From NCBI RefSeq assembly GCF_000429185.2, contig NZ_AUBJ02000001.1, positions 3,534,001-3,598,000 of the forward strand: a stretch of DNA of 64,000 nt, given 5' to 3'. A model generated the notes under the pieces. The model had not been told where the DNA came from and made no database searches. It saw only the letters and a program-made list of their open reading frames with translations. The stretch is from Actinoalloteichus caeruleus DSM 43889 (GTDB taxonomy: Bacteria; Actinomycetota; Actinomycetes; Mycobacteriales; Pseudonocardiaceae). Position numbers and translations under genes: made by a program. Shown piece by piece: positions 44,562 through 53,757 of the stretch (position 1 is its first letter; the number at the start of each line of letters is the position of its first letter).

Positions 44562-45440
44562 CCCGTGCCGGCCCCGGCCCGCTGGTCGCGCCCCCTGGCC
44601 CGGCGGCGGTGGCAGCGGGGACGAGCGCGGCCCCTCGCGGCGGCCCCACCGCGGCCCCTCGGGATCGGTGACCGCGCGCGGGTCCCGAGGACGCCGTGGG
44701 GTGGGTCCGGTCGGTCGGGGAGCGCGGTGGGTCCGCTGACGGTGGTCCGGGGGCGGAGCCGGCCCTCGGCGGGCCCGCTCCCGTCGGACCTGGTTACCCG
44801 GTGGCGCTGGCGGCGTGCCCGCCGGAGGAGACCGGCCCGGCGGCCGCTGCCCGGCTGGTCACCGATCCCCACCAGCCGGCGGAGGTCGCGCCGGCCCGGA
44901 CCCCGCCGAAGGCGTCGCGGCGACGGGGGGACCGCTGCCGCGCGGTCCGTGGTGGCCTCCCGGCGGCGTCCCGGGCGTGCCGGGGAGCGGCGACCCGCTG
45001 GTGCACCCACGCCGTTCCACGATGGACGGTGCTGCCCGGAGGAGCCTCGTGCCACGCGGCGACCCGCTGCCCGGACCGCACGCGTGCGAGTCGGCCAGGG
45101 CGGGGCCGTCGGGCCACGGGTGCCGTGTTGAGTCGATGTTCACCGGTCCGTGGGGAGGGACCGCGCCGATGGCCCCGCGAGCGCGGCCGCTGGCCCCCGG
45201 CTCGACACCACGTGTGTCCGACCGTGCCCCGGCAGTGGCCGGGACGGTCACCGCCGTGGGCTCGCTCGCCCCGGACCGTGATCACCGCGCGCGGCCGGGT
45301 CCCCGGTGACCGTCCACCAACTCTGCGAGCGAGCCGTGGAAGGGCAACCATGTGGGCGTCTGCGCCGTCCTTCTCGTACAGGCACGGAACACTCGTCGCG
45401 TCGCGGCCCAGCAGACGACCGCGGCCGGGAGGTGATCTCC
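44562..45440. other. Gene-free, extremely GC-rich stretch
   Basis: 879 bp in which long open frames occur on both strands only because stops are rare at this GC content; none has a domain, signal or credible start. I see no repeat array or RNA gene. Confidence 0.6.
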
Positions 45441-46130
45441 ATGAGACCGTTCAGGAGCTCGCTCGTCAGGGTGGCACTCCCACTGGCCGCGGTGCTCGGC
45501 TTCGCCGCCGCCTGCGGAGGGGCGCCCACCGACGGCGAGAACGACCAGGCCCAACCTCCACCCACGACGACGACCACGTCGGATCCGACCCGGTCCGAGT
45601 CCCCGGGGCCCAGTTCCACCCAGAGCGAGGCGGCGCCGTCCGAGTCGGACCTGCCCGGGGGGCCACCGCCCAGCCCGGAACGCTCGGACGCGACGGAGTC
45701 CTCGGTGGCCGAGGAGCGGTGCCACACCAGCGAGCTCAAGGGCGAGGTGCGACCGCTCAACGCCGCGGCGGGCAACCGCTACGCCGACCTCGTGCTGACC
45801 AACACGAGTGGTCGCACGTGCAGCGTCTACGGCTACGGCGGCCTGGAGTTGGTGGACGAGAACGGCCGGGCCATCGCCACGGACCTGCGCCGCACCAACG
45901 ACCCCGGCCCCCAGCTGGTCCAGCTCGGGCCGAACGCGAGCGCCGCGAAGAAGCTGCACTGGACCGTCGTCCCGGGCGAGGGCGAGCCCGAGGAGGAACC
46001 GTGCGGTCCCGAGCCGGTGAGCATCAACGTCATCCCACCGGACGAGACCGATCCGCTCACCGCGTCCTGGACGCTGGGGCCGGTCTGTGACGGTGGCCGC
46101 ATCGAGGGCAGCGCCTACTTCTCGATGTGA
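45441..46130 (+). CDS. DUF4232-domain lipoprotein
   Basis: Protein of 229 residues. ATG 45441 has a perfect GGAGGTGAT 5 nt upstream. Lipoprotein signal: MRPFRSSLVR, hydrophobic core, lipobox FAAAC (Cys about residue 25). A Thr/Ser/Pro-rich linker (about 30-95) leads to a DUF4232 domain: RCHTSELKG, NRYADLVLTNTSGRTCSVYGYGG (shown in part), GPNASAAKKLHWTVV and a C-terminal strand set. Cysteines suggest disulfides. The family is common on actinobacterial surfaces; no biochemical role is known. Confidence 0.9.
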   Translation: MRPFRSSLVRVALPLAAVLGFAAACGGAPTDGENDQAQPPPTTTTTSDPTRSESPGPSSTQSEAAPSESDLPGGPPPSPERSDATESSVAEERCHTSELKGEVRPLNAAAGNRYADLVLTNTSGRTCSVYGYGGLELVDENGRAIATDLRRTNDPGPQLVQLGPNASAAKKLHWTVVPGEGEPEEEPCGPEPVSINVIPPDETDPLTASWTLGPVCDGGRIEGSAYFSM

Positions 46131-46430
46131 ACCGGACCGCGCGTCGACGGCGCGGTGACCATCCCAGGGGCGTCCGGCGGTGCCGTCGGGCGCCCCTTCC
46201 GCCGCCTGCCGCCGGACCGGCGGCGGCGGTTCCCCCAGGGGCCGGCCCGGCGGCGGGCGGGACCCGGAGTCGGCAGGTGACAACACCTCGGTCGACGTGG
46301 TTGGGTGTCCACACCGGCCAGGTACCGAGGGTAGCCGCGCTCCGCCACCAGGGTGAGGGGCTGCCCCCCGGTCCGCTCCGGTCGGTCCGGGTCCCGTTGC
46401 CGCGCGTACTAGTGGAGAATCCTGACTGCG
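46131..46430. other. Intergenic region with GC palindrome
   Basis: 300 bp. GCCGCCGG-A-CCGGCGGC at 46208-46224 is a plausible terminator for the lipoprotein gene. The end of the region, near 46408-46425, should carry the promoter of the next gene. Confidence 0.55.
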
Positions 46431-47441
46431 ATGGTGGAGGAGCAGCTTGAGTTACTCGTCACCGTGGTGGTCGCCGCTGGGAGCGACCGGCACGCGAGAG
46501 ACGCCTGCGACGACCTGATCGCCCTCTCCGAGGGCGACGTGGTCGGCTCGTGGGACTGCTCGCACGAGGAGCCGGGGTGTTGGGCCCTGACGATCAGCCG
46601 CAAGATCCCCGTCCACGACGGGGAGGAGGCCGGCGCCACCCTCGGCAGGGCGGTGCGCCGCCTGCTCCGGGCCCTCGGCCCGGGTTTCGCCGCCTCCAGG
46701 CTGAGCTGTGAGCCCCCGACGGCGTGGACGGTGGTGGACGACCCCGAGCTGATCGGTTCCCTCGTCCCGGGTGGCGAGCGCATCCTCGTCGAGGCCTGGC
46801 TCGGGGAGAGCATGTTGCCGGCGCTCGACCTGCGGGAGCCGGAGACCTCCGACCCGGTGGAACCACCCGCTCCCGCCCAGACGTCCGAGGACGCTCCCGC
46901 TCCGGTGTCCGGCGGCCCGCTGCTCGCCCTCCAGGTCGACGTGCTGGCGGAACGGTCCGCCGGTGCCCAGTGGCAGGCCAGGGCCATCGCCGGACGGCTG
47001 ACGAGCAACCCCCGCATCACCGACACCGCCTCGCTGACCACGACCCGGTACCGGGTCCGGTTGGATCTCGGGCCGGCCGAGGGTGGTGTCGAGGAAGCCG
47101 TCCTCGACGCCGTGCGCAGGCTCGGGAAGTCGGGTTGGTCCGAGGTGGCTCGCACCGGTTCGGTGGCGGTGATGAGCTGGAGCACCACCAGCACGCCGCG
47201 CAACGGGATCGTCGGGTTGGAGGTGTCCGCCCGGCAGCAGGAACCGGGGCGGGTCGAGGGGCAGGAGGACGTCGGCTGGCGCGCGCCGGCCCCCGGCACC
47301 GAGACGGCGCTCACCGGCTGGGTCCAGGAGCCGGAGTCGGCCACGGTCACCGACCCCGCGCCGTCCCGCGCCGAGGAGCTGCGCACGGCGCACCGCTCCG
47401 CGCTGCCCCGGGAGGAACAGCACTGGTCCTGGTGGGGGTGA
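46431..47441 (+). CDS. Hypothetical protein with an internal domain duplication
   Basis: Protein of 336 residues, not recognised. Residues 5-85 (LELLVTVVVAAGSDRHARDA to TLGRAVRRLLRALG) and about 163-250 (LLALQVDVLAERSAGAQWQA to AVLDAVRRLGKSGWSEVA) share strand-helix-strand-strand-helix spacing and matching ends (AVRRLLRALG, AVRRLGKSGW), suggesting two ferredoxin- or ACT-like modules joined by a Pro-rich linker. The second half ends in an acidic tail and EEQHWSWWG. No signal peptide. ATG 46431 lacks a Shine-Dalgarno. Confidence 0.8.
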   Translation: MVEEQLELLVTVVVAAGSDRHARDACDDLIALSEGDVVGSWDCSHEEPGCWALTISRKIPVHDGEEAGATLGRAVRRLLRALGPGFAASRLSCEPPTAWTVVDDPELIGSLVPGGERILVEAWLGESMLPALDLREPETSDPVEPPAPAQTSEDAPAPVSGGPLLALQVDVLAERSAGAQWQARAIAGRLTSNPRITDTASLTTTRYRVRLDLGPAEGGVEEAVLDAVRRLGKSGWSEVARTGSVAVMSWSTTSTPRNGIVGLEVSARQQEPGRVEGQEDVGWRAPAPGTETALTGWVQEPESATVTDPAPSRAEELRTAHRSALPREEQHWSWWG

Positions 47442-47495
47442 GCCGGGCGGGCGGCCGTCAGCCGCCCGCCCGGTGCCCGCGTCTCGGAGCGCGGA

Positions 47496-49256
47496 TCAGG
47501 CGGGGTCCAACCAGGCCGCGGTGAACGGTCCCCAGTTGCCCTCCGCGTCCCGAGCCCTGACATGGACCAACTGGCGGTCGGCACCCAGCCCGGTCGTGGC
47601 GAAGGTGCCCGCCAGCTCCACCGTCGGGCCCGAACCCACCACGCGGAGGGGCAGCGGTGTGCCGCCCTCCCAGGGGAGGCCGCCGACGTAGGCCTCGGCG
47701 GCCACCACGTCCTGCGCGGCGGGCCGGCCGACTCCGTTGGTGCCGTAGGCGTCGTCGTCGGCGGTGCCGAACACCGAGGCCCAGGGCCCGTTGGCCCGGA
47801 CGACACTCAGGTCGGAGACCGTCGGGCCGAGCGCGAGCGCGTACGGTGCCCTGGCGCTCTTCGCGGCGTACAGGAGGGCGTCCGCGTTCTCGCCCCACAG
47901 CTGGTCCTGGCAGGCGTAGGCGGGGTGGAAGCCGTTGCAGGTCCTGGCCGACCCGAGCTCGTAGGTGAAGGACGCGACGCCGAGCCGGTCGTAGGAGTAG
48001 TCGTCGGTGGCTCCGGAGACCCCGTAGAGCACCTCGGGCGGCCGGCCGGTCTCGTAACCGTTGTAGTGGCTCATCCGGAAGCCCAGGGACCGCAGGCCCT
48101 GGTCGTTGGGCGCCGGGCCGTCGACGGCGTTGCCCCACGGGAACAACACGTAGTCGCCGTAGGTGTGCAGGGTGATGAGCACACCCCGCGCGTCCGGGGG
48201 CGCGGAGCCGTCGGGTTCGGTGCGCTGGGCCGGGAACAACCGGTCGAAGAGGTCGGCCAGCTGGTGGGTCTCGGGTTCGGAGTTGGGGCCGGAGCCGTGG
48301 TAGGTCTGCCCGCAGGGGTTGGAGCTGGAGCCGCTTTCCGCCCACCGGGTGTCCCAGTTGCGGTTCAGGTCGATCCCGGCGTGGTTGCCCGACCACGAAC
48401 CGCCGGTGCCGCAGGGGACGGTGCTGTCGGTGTCGTTGGTGTTCTTGCGTTGCCAGGCGGGGCTGGTGCTTCCGAGTCCCTGTTCCTCGATGCCCCGTTC
48501 CACCAGGGCGGTGCCGTCCGGGTTGGCGTTGGGCACCACCCAGATCTCGGTGCCCTCCAGCACGGAGGTGATCTCGGGGTCCCGCCCGTACCCGTCCACC
48601 AGTGACGTCACGAACCGCCACGCGATCTCGCTCGTGGTGACCTCCCGCGCGTGGATCTGGGCCATCAGGAGGAACCGGGGTTTCTCCGAATCGGGCTCAG
48701 GCACGCATCCCGATTCGGCGTCGGCCGTCACGCACAGCACCGGCAACTCGTGGCCGGCGCCGGCGTCCCGCTCCCGCTCCCACGACTCCCCGTAGGTCAG
48801 GTGCCGCACCAGCTCCGGGTACGCCTCGGCGACGTCCTCCGCGAACTGGTAGTGCCCCTCCACCGTCCGGTATCCGCCGTAGAACGTGGGGTACTCCTCG
48901 CCGGCCAGGCGGGCCGGCAGCGGGGTCGCCGTCTCGGCCATCGGGACCACCGAGGACACCGCCGGCTCCCGGCCCACCACCCGGGCGCCGTCGGCGGCGA
49001 GCTCGTCCACCGTCGCCTGGTCCCCCAGGACCACCAGGTGGTCACCCTCGCGGCCGACGAGGTCGTACCCGGCTCCGGACAACCGCTCGGCGAGCGCCTG
49101 CCGGTCCTCACCCACGGCGCTGACACGCACCAACTCCACCGGGTCGGGCTCGGCCGGGTTCGGCTCGGCGGTGGCCGGCACCAGGCCGGCCGACATGAGG
49201 GCCGAGGCGACCGCCACGGCGAGAGCGAGGTGGAAGGGACGCGGATGTCGTGCCAT
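47496..49256 (-). CDS. Secreted zinc carboxypeptidase, M14 family
   Basis: Protein of 586 residues. Signal peptide MARHPRPFHLALAVAVASAL to about residue 31; a propeptide-like region (about 35-110); then the M14 catalytic domain with zinc ligands H202 and E205 in QIHAREV, the third ligand His in TLHTYGDY (about 364), substrate-binding NRNWD and catalytic Glu in SFTYELG (about 430). A beta-rich C-terminal domain (about 480-586) follows. Resembles actinomycete carboxypeptidases T/SG. ATG 49256 with GGAGG 9 nt upstream; exported to degrade peptides outside the cell. Confidence 0.94.
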   Translation of the reverse strand: MARHPRPFHLALAVAVASALMSAGLVPATAEPNPAEPDPVELVRVSAVGEDRQALAERLSGAGYDLVGREGDHLVVLGDQATVDELAADGARVVGREPAVSSVVPMAETATPLPARLAGEEYPTFYGGYRTVEGHYQFAEDVAEAYPELVRHLTYGESWERERDAGAGHELPVLCVTADAESGCVPEPDSEKPRFLLMAQIHAREVTTSEIAWRFVTSLVDGYGRDPEITSVLEGTEIWVVPNANPDGTALVERGIEEQGLGSTSPAWQRKNTNDTDSTVPCGTGGSWSGNHAGIDLNRNWDTRWAESGSSSNPCGQTYHGSGPNSEPETHQLADLFDRLFPAQRTEPDGSAPPDARGVLITLHTYGDYVLFPWGNAVDGPAPNDQGLRSLGFRMSHYNGYETGRPPEVLYGVSGATDDYSYDRLGVASFTYELGSARTCNGFHPAYACQDQLWGENADALLYAAKSARAPYALALGPTVSDLSVVRANGPWASVFGTADDDAYGTNGVGRPAAQDVVAAEAYVGGLPWEGGTPLPLRVVGSGPTVELAGTFATTGLGADRQLVHVRARDAEGNWGPFTAAWLDPA

Positions 49257-49770
49257 GTGCACCGTCCTCCAGGACCTGTGGTGGCGTGCCCGCGCCCGCC
49301 CGGTCCGCTCCGACACCTTCGGCCCGCCGGGTCCGGGCACCACCGCGAGTGGGCGGTCGTGACCGGATCACGCCGGTGTTCCCCATCGGATTCCGGCGGA
49401 GTCCGGTGACCAGGACCTCGCATTGTCGACACATCGGTTCGGGGGCGACAAGCCGCCGATCCGGGCATCTGCCGGATCGGGGCCCGTTCGGGCGAGGGCC
49501 GTGCGCCGGACCGGAGCAGCCCGGTTCCCGCGTGGCGCCGCGGGGACTTTCCCTCAGGCGGTCACCGTCCGAACGGGCCGCGTCCCGCCGACCCGGCCGT
49601 TCGGGTGAGGTCGTTGGCCGGGTGACCGGACGGGACTCCGGGAGGTGGTCGTCGGGCCGCCGCTGTCTGGCCCCGAATTTTGATCACCTACTAACCTCTG
49701 TGTGACGCGGCGACGAATTCGAGCCGGCACACTGGATGGTGGGACCCGGCGGCTGGGAGGCATCGGTCGG
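49257..49770. other. Divergent intergenic region before the FtsK-like cassette
   Basis: 514 bp. An AT-rich patch at 49674-49700 (TTTTGATCACCTACTAACC) is the likely plus-strand promoter of the four-gene cassette, with about 80 nt before its first start. No gene. Confidence 0.5.
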
Positions 49771-50031
49771 ATGGCAGGTGTGGAGGAGGTCCGCGCGGGT
49801 ATCGCGCAGGCCAACCAGGAGATCAACGAGGCGCTGACGATGCTGCGGCAGATCCAGGAGCGGGTGGACCGGGCGCAGGCCACGCTGACGAACGCGATGC
49901 AGGGAAGCATGCAGCCGGAGGTGCAGCAGTCGCAGGTGATGTTGTCCCAGGGTGTCGAGCTGGTGAACCAGGCCTACGGCCAGCTCTCCGCGTGTGTGAC
50001 CACGACGGACGGGTACGCGGCGAGGCTGTGA
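49771..50031 (+). CDS. Small helical protein, first gene of the FtsK-like cassette
   Basis: Protein of 86 residues: MAGVEEVRAGIAQANQEINE, ALTMLRQIQERVDRAQATLT, then SQGVELVNQAYGQLSACVTT and DGYAARL. It is almost entirely helical and amphipathic with no WxG motif, yet its size and helix-turn-helix hairpin pattern resemble WXG100/ESAT-6-like proteins. ATG 49771 has GGGAGG 10 nt upstream. Followed after 31 bp by a second small helical protein gene and then the ATPase; I infer they act with it. Confidence 0.8.
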   Translation: MAGVEEVRAGIAQANQEINEALTMLRQIQERVDRAQATLTNAMQGSMQPEVQQSQVMLSQGVELVNQAYGQLSACVTTTDGYAARL

Positions 50032-50062
50032 TCCTCCCGAGCCAGGAGAGGTGTGATCCGAG

Positions 50063-50314
50063 GTGTCCGCCATCGAGGAGCTGCGCGCCGCGCTGCTGAC
50101 CGTCGTCGACGACGTGCGGGGCGCGTCGGCCGGGCTGCTCGACGTCCGCCAGCGCACGGACCGGGCGCTGGCCCTGCTCGGCGAGCTCAGTTCCGACCAC
50201 CACGAGTCCCTGGTGCCGCCGGAGGCCCAACGGGCCGCCGAGGCGCTGGAACAGCTGTCCCTCCTGGTCGTCCAGGTCGAGACCTCCGTGCAGAGCGTGT
50301 TGGCCAGACTGTGA
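50063..50314 (+). CDS. Small helical protein, second gene of the FtsK-like cassette
   Basis: Protein of 83 residues: MSAIEELRAALLTVVDDVRG, RQRTDRALALLGELSS, then PEAQRAAEALEQLSLLVVQV and ends SVQSVLARL. Two or three amphipathic helices; no cysteine, no membrane segment. GTG 50063; AGGAGAGG lies 10-18 nt upstream. It resembles the first gene in general plan and ends like it (ARL), so they may be distant paralogues or partners. Confidence 0.78.
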   Translation: MSAIEELRAALLTVVDDVRGASAGLLDVRQRTDRALALLGELSSDHHESLVPPEAQRAAEALEQLSLLVVQVETSVQSVLARL

Positions 50315-50435
50315 TGCTCACCGACGCCCACCCGAGGTCCCCCCGCCCGTGCGCGGTTCCACAGCGGGCGGTGGCCGGACCGCCGGCCGCCGGCCGTCCC
50401 CGTCGGCCGTCGTCCTGCCGGGACGGGGTCGCCAG

Positions 50436-53294
50436 GTGACCAGGCGAGGTGACCGCCGCCGGCGGATCGAGGAATCCTTCGACAGGTTCCGGCGGGCGGT
50501 GGCGAACTTCCTCGGGGTGGCGGCCAACCGCCAGTCGGCGGCGTCGCTCGACCACGCGCGGCTGATGTTCGAGTTGTGGCTCCGGGAGACCGGGGTGGAC
50601 CGGCTCCCGACCGACGAGACGCTCGCCCGCTGCCTGCCGAACCGTTCGTTGCGCCCGGTCCTCGACCGCGCCGTCGCCGAACGCGACGAGGTGTTCCGAC
50701 CGTGGACGACCCGGGGTCCGGAACGGTTGGCCGACCTGGTGCGGCGGACCGCGCCCGGGGCGGCCGGCGACGCTCCCCGCGACTGGTTGGGGCGTCCCGG
50801 CACCAGCGACGGCACCCTGGAGGGGGGCGGCACCCCCCAGTTGTGGCGGGTCGGGACGGCGAGGGTGGACGCGGTCCCCGACTCGGCGCCGTTCCCGGTC
50901 GCCGTGCCGCTGCTGGACGGGGCGCACCTGCACATCAGTTCGACGCCGAAGTCGAGGATCACGGCCGAGACGATGGTGGAGAGCCTGCTGTTGCGGGTCT
51001 TCAGCCACTTCCAGCCCGGACTGGTGCACCTGCACGTGTGGGATGTCGGTCAGCTCACCGGTTCGCTGCCAGGGCTGTACCCGCTGGCCAGGGCAGGGCT
51101 GCTCACGGTGCACGACCCGGCCCGGCCGCACGACCTGCTCGACGAGCTGGCCGAGCACATCCGCCGGATCCACACCAGCGTGCTCGTGGACGGGCGTCCC
51201 TCGCTCGGCGCGTTGAGCGAGGAGACCGGGCGGCGGAAGGAACCGTGGCGGGTCGCGGTGCTGTTCGGGAACCGTTCGGCGTTGCGGGAGGAGCAGCAGC
51301 AGAAGCTCCAGCGCATCGCGAGGAACGGGTTGTCGTGCGGGGTGGTGCTGATCCTGGTCGACCTGCCCGTCACGGTGAACAGCGCGGTGGAGTCGCTGCG
51401 GCTCGGCGATGACCAGACGGCGCGGTGCACGATGACCGGCGCCCACGTCACCGTCACCCCGGACCCGCCGCTGCCCAGGGAACTGGTTCCCCGGGCCTGT
51501 GGCGCGATCGCGGACGAGATGGTCGACCGCCGCAGCCGGGTCTCCACCTTCGCGGACCTCCTGCCCGGGGAGCGGTGGAGCTACCGGTCCAGCTCCGGGG
51601 TGCAGGCCCCGGTTGGTCACCACGACGGTGAGCCGGTCTACGTCTCGCTCGGTGACACCGCTCCGCACGCCCTCATCGGCGGGCCCAGCGGCTCCGGCAA
51701 GACCAACTTCCTGTACGCCCTGTTGGGCGGGCTGACCGCCCGCTACTCCCCGGACGAGCTGGAGCTGTACCTGCTCGACTTCAAGGAGGGGGTGTCGTTC
51801 GCCCAGTTCGCGCCGGGGCGCAAGGACCCGAGCTGGTTGCCGCACGCGCGACTGGTCGGGGTGAACGTCAACCAGGACCGCGAGTTCGGGCTGGCGCTGC
51901 TGCGCTTCCTCGCCGAGGAGATGCGCCGGCGGGCGAACCGGGCGAAGCTGCACGAGGTCACCAAGTTGGAGGAACTGCGGGCGGAGGACCCGGAGGGCAG
52001 GTGGCCCAGGATCGTCGCCGTGATCGACGAGTTCCAGTACCTGTTCGCCGACCGGGACGAGGTGACCCACGAGGCGGCGGCCCTGCTGGAGGACGTGGCG
52101 CGGCGGGGCCGTTCGCAGGGCATCCACCTCGTGCTGTCCAGTCAGGACGTGTCGGGCATCGAGGCGTTCTGGGGGAAACCGGCGATCTTCGAGCAGTTCA
52201 TCATGCGGATCGCCCTGCCCAAGGCGAGGCGCGTGCTCACGGAGACGAACCTGGCGGCGATGGAGATCCCGCGCTGGCACGCGGTCATCAACCACGACTC
52301 GGGTGTCCCGTACGGCAACGAGGTGGCACGGGTTCCCGACTCCACGAGCCGGGGCACCTTCGACCGCCTCCAGGTCGAGATGTGGCGGTCCCGGACCGAC
52401 TCGCGGGAACCGACCCTCTTCGACGGCAGCCGGGTGCCCAGGCTCCGGGACCTGCCCGACTTCCAGTCGTTGGGCCCGGACGCGTCCGCTTCCGGACGTG
52501 GCCCGGTCGCGTTGCTCGGGCAGGTGATCGACGTGGCGGGCAGTGCGGCGCGGCTCCCGTTGGAGCGGACGCCGGGCCGGAACCTGGCGGTGCTCGGTTC
52601 GGCGCGCGAGGACGCCTGCCGGGTGCTGTCCGCCGCCGCCCGGTCGCTGTCCGAGCAGTGGGCGGAGAAGGCCCGGTTCACCGTGCTGTGCTTCGTGGAT
52701 GACGCGGAGCGGCAGGCGTCGGAGCTGGCGCGGTTCCTGACCGACCGTCACGGACCGGCGGTTCCGGGCGGTGGGGAGCCGATCACCGACCCGTCCCGGC
52801 TCCCCGAGGTGTTGGCCGAGGTGGCGGCCGGGGTCACCGGGAACGACAAGACGCCCGGCCCCCACTACCTGCTGCTCTTCGGGGCGGACGCGGCGCTGCC
52901 GAAGCTGGAGGAGCGGGGCACCGGGATGCGGACGGGCCTGGACGACCTGAAGGCGGTGCTCCGGCACGGCCCCGAAAGGGGGACCCACGTGCTCAGCTGG
53001 TGGCGCGCCACGTCCCGGCTGCGGAACGCGCTGCTCATGGGGGGCGGGTTGGACGACATCGGCGCCTTCGTCGCGCTCGACGTGCACGGCCAGGAGCTGA
53101 GCAGTCTCGCCGCCAACCAGGTGATCTCCTGGTCTCCCCGCCCGCAGCGGGGCCTGTTCTTCGACCGGGCCGCCGCGACCGGTCCCCAGGTGCTGATCCC
53201 CTGCGAAGTGGACCTCGACCCGGCCGGGGGCGACGCGGCCGGGCCCGTCGGGGCACCGAAGGAGAACGCCGGGATGGGAGGGCTGGTCCCGTGA
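50436..53294 (+). CDS. FtsK/EccC-like ATPase with three tandem modules, one intact
   Basis: Protein of about 952 residues. After a helical N-terminus (RIEESFDRFRRAVANFLG) there are three FtsK-fold modules. Module 1 (about 150-370): P-loop position reads SSTPKSRITAE, degenerate. Module 2 (about 385-640): Walker A GGPSGSGKTN near 415, Walker B IVAVIDEFQ near 528, then RSQGIHLVLSSQD and ALPKARRVL. Module 3 (about 690-930): AVLGSAREDACR, degenerate. No membrane helix, unlike FtsK or EccC. Start GTG 50436 is favoured; GTG 50349 would add 29 Arg/Gly-rich residues. The last codons overlap the next gene. Likely a motor moving protein or DNA with the flanking small proteins. Confidence 0.85.
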   Translation: MTRRGDRRRRIEESFDRFRRAVANFLGVAANRQSAASLDHARLMFELWLRETGVDRLPTDETLARCLPNRSLRPVLDRAVAERDEVFRPWTTRGPERLADLVRRTAPGAAGDAPRDWLGRPGTSDGTLEGGGTPQLWRVGTARVDAVPDSAPFPVAVPLLDGAHLHISSTPKSRITAETMVESLLLRVFSHFQPGLVHLHVWDVGQLTGSLPGLYPLARAGLLTVHDPARPHDLLDELAEHIRRIHTSVLVDGRPSLGALSEETGRRKEPWRVAVLFGNRSALREEQQQKLQRIARNGLSCGVVLILVDLPVTVNSAVESLRLGDDQTARCTMTGAHVTVTPDPPLPRELVPRACGAIADEMVDRRSRVSTFADLLPGERWSYRSSSGVQAPVGHHDGEPVYVSLGDTAPHALIGGPSGSGKTNFLYALLGGLTARYSPDELELYLLDFKEGVSFAQFAPGRKDPSWLPHARLVGVNVNQDREFGLALLRFLAEEMRRRANRAKLHEVTKLEELRAEDPEGRWPRIVAVIDEFQYLFADRDEVTHEAAALLEDVARRGRSQGIHLVLSSQDVSGIEAFWGKPAIFEQFIMRIALPKARRVLTETNLAAMEIPRWHAVINHDSGVPYGNEVARVPDSTSRGTFDRLQVEMWRSRTDSREPTLFDGSRVPRLRDLPDFQSLGPDASASGRGPVALLGQVIDVAGSAARLPLERTPGRNLAVLGSAREDACRVLSAAARSLSEQWAEKARFTVLCFVDDAERQASELARFLTDRHGPAVPGGGEPITDPSRLPEVLAEVAAGVTGNDKTPGPHYLLLFGADAALPKLEERGTGMRTGLDDLKAVLRHGPERGTHVLSWWRATSRLRNALLMGGGLDDIGAFVALDVHGQELSSLAANQVISWSPRPQRGLFFDRAAATGPQVLIPCEVDLDPAGGDAAGPVGAPKENAGMGGLVP

Positions 53295-53668
53295 CCGAGC
53301 CGAGTTCGGCCGCCGACGCCTACCGGGAGATCTGCGGCCTGGTCACCGACTCGGTGGAGCGGCTGCGCGAGCGGGACGAGCAGCGGGCCCAGGAGCTGCG
53401 CGGCGAGCTGGTGGCCGCCGAGCGGCGGCGCGAGGAGGCCGCCGAAAGGGAGCACGTGACCCGGTGGACGGCCCGGTTGCGGTGGGAAGCAGCGGTGGAG
53501 GTGCTTTGGGACCAGCGGTGGCTCCGGATGACCCCGCTGCCCCGCCCGGACCGGTCGACCCCGTACACCGACCTGGAGGCCTGCGGTCACGAGGTCGACG
53601 CCGCCTTCGAGGAACTGAGGTCGACGCTGCAGCGGCGCGGCCTGTTCCGCCGGCGCCAGCAGCCCTGA
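53291..53668 (+). CDS. Coiled-coil protein, last gene of the FtsK-like cassette
   Basis: Protein of 125 residues whose GTG overlaps the ATPase stop (GTGA, 53291-53294), implying coupled translation. Residues 10-60 are a charged coiled coil (DSVERLRERDEQRAQELRGE, AAERRREEAAERE); the rest (RWEAAVEVLWDQRWLRMTPL, LEACGHEVDAAFEELRST) is helical and ends in RRGLFRRRQQP. No family recognised. Confidence 0.8.
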   Translation: MTEPSSAADAYREICGLVTDSVERLRERDEQRAQELRGELVAAERRREEAAEREHVTRWTARLRWEAAVEVLWDQRWLRMTPLPRPDRSTPYTDLEACGHEVDAAFEELRSTLQRRGLFRRRQQP

Positions 53669-53757
53669 GGAGCCGTGGCGTGCGCCTCCGCCGGGTGGGG
53701 CCGCTGGCGGTGAGGTGCGTCGCGGTGCCTGGCCACCACCGCCGCCCCGGCGGGATG

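Noticed and set aside
44562-45440. Several overlapping frames in the gene-free GC-rich stretch
   Set aside because: Both strands are open in several frames, none with motif, signal or start-site support.
50314-50439. 41-codon frame bridging the second small gene and the ATPase (TGATG start, GTGA stop overlaps)
   Set aside because: The overlaps are suggestive of coupling, but the product is Arg/Pro-rich and featureless; it may only pass ribosomes to the ATPase start.
50187-53087. 966-codon minus-strand frame opposite the FtsK-like ATPase
   Set aside because: Low-complexity product with no start context; stop codons are simply rare on the antisense strand at this GC content.
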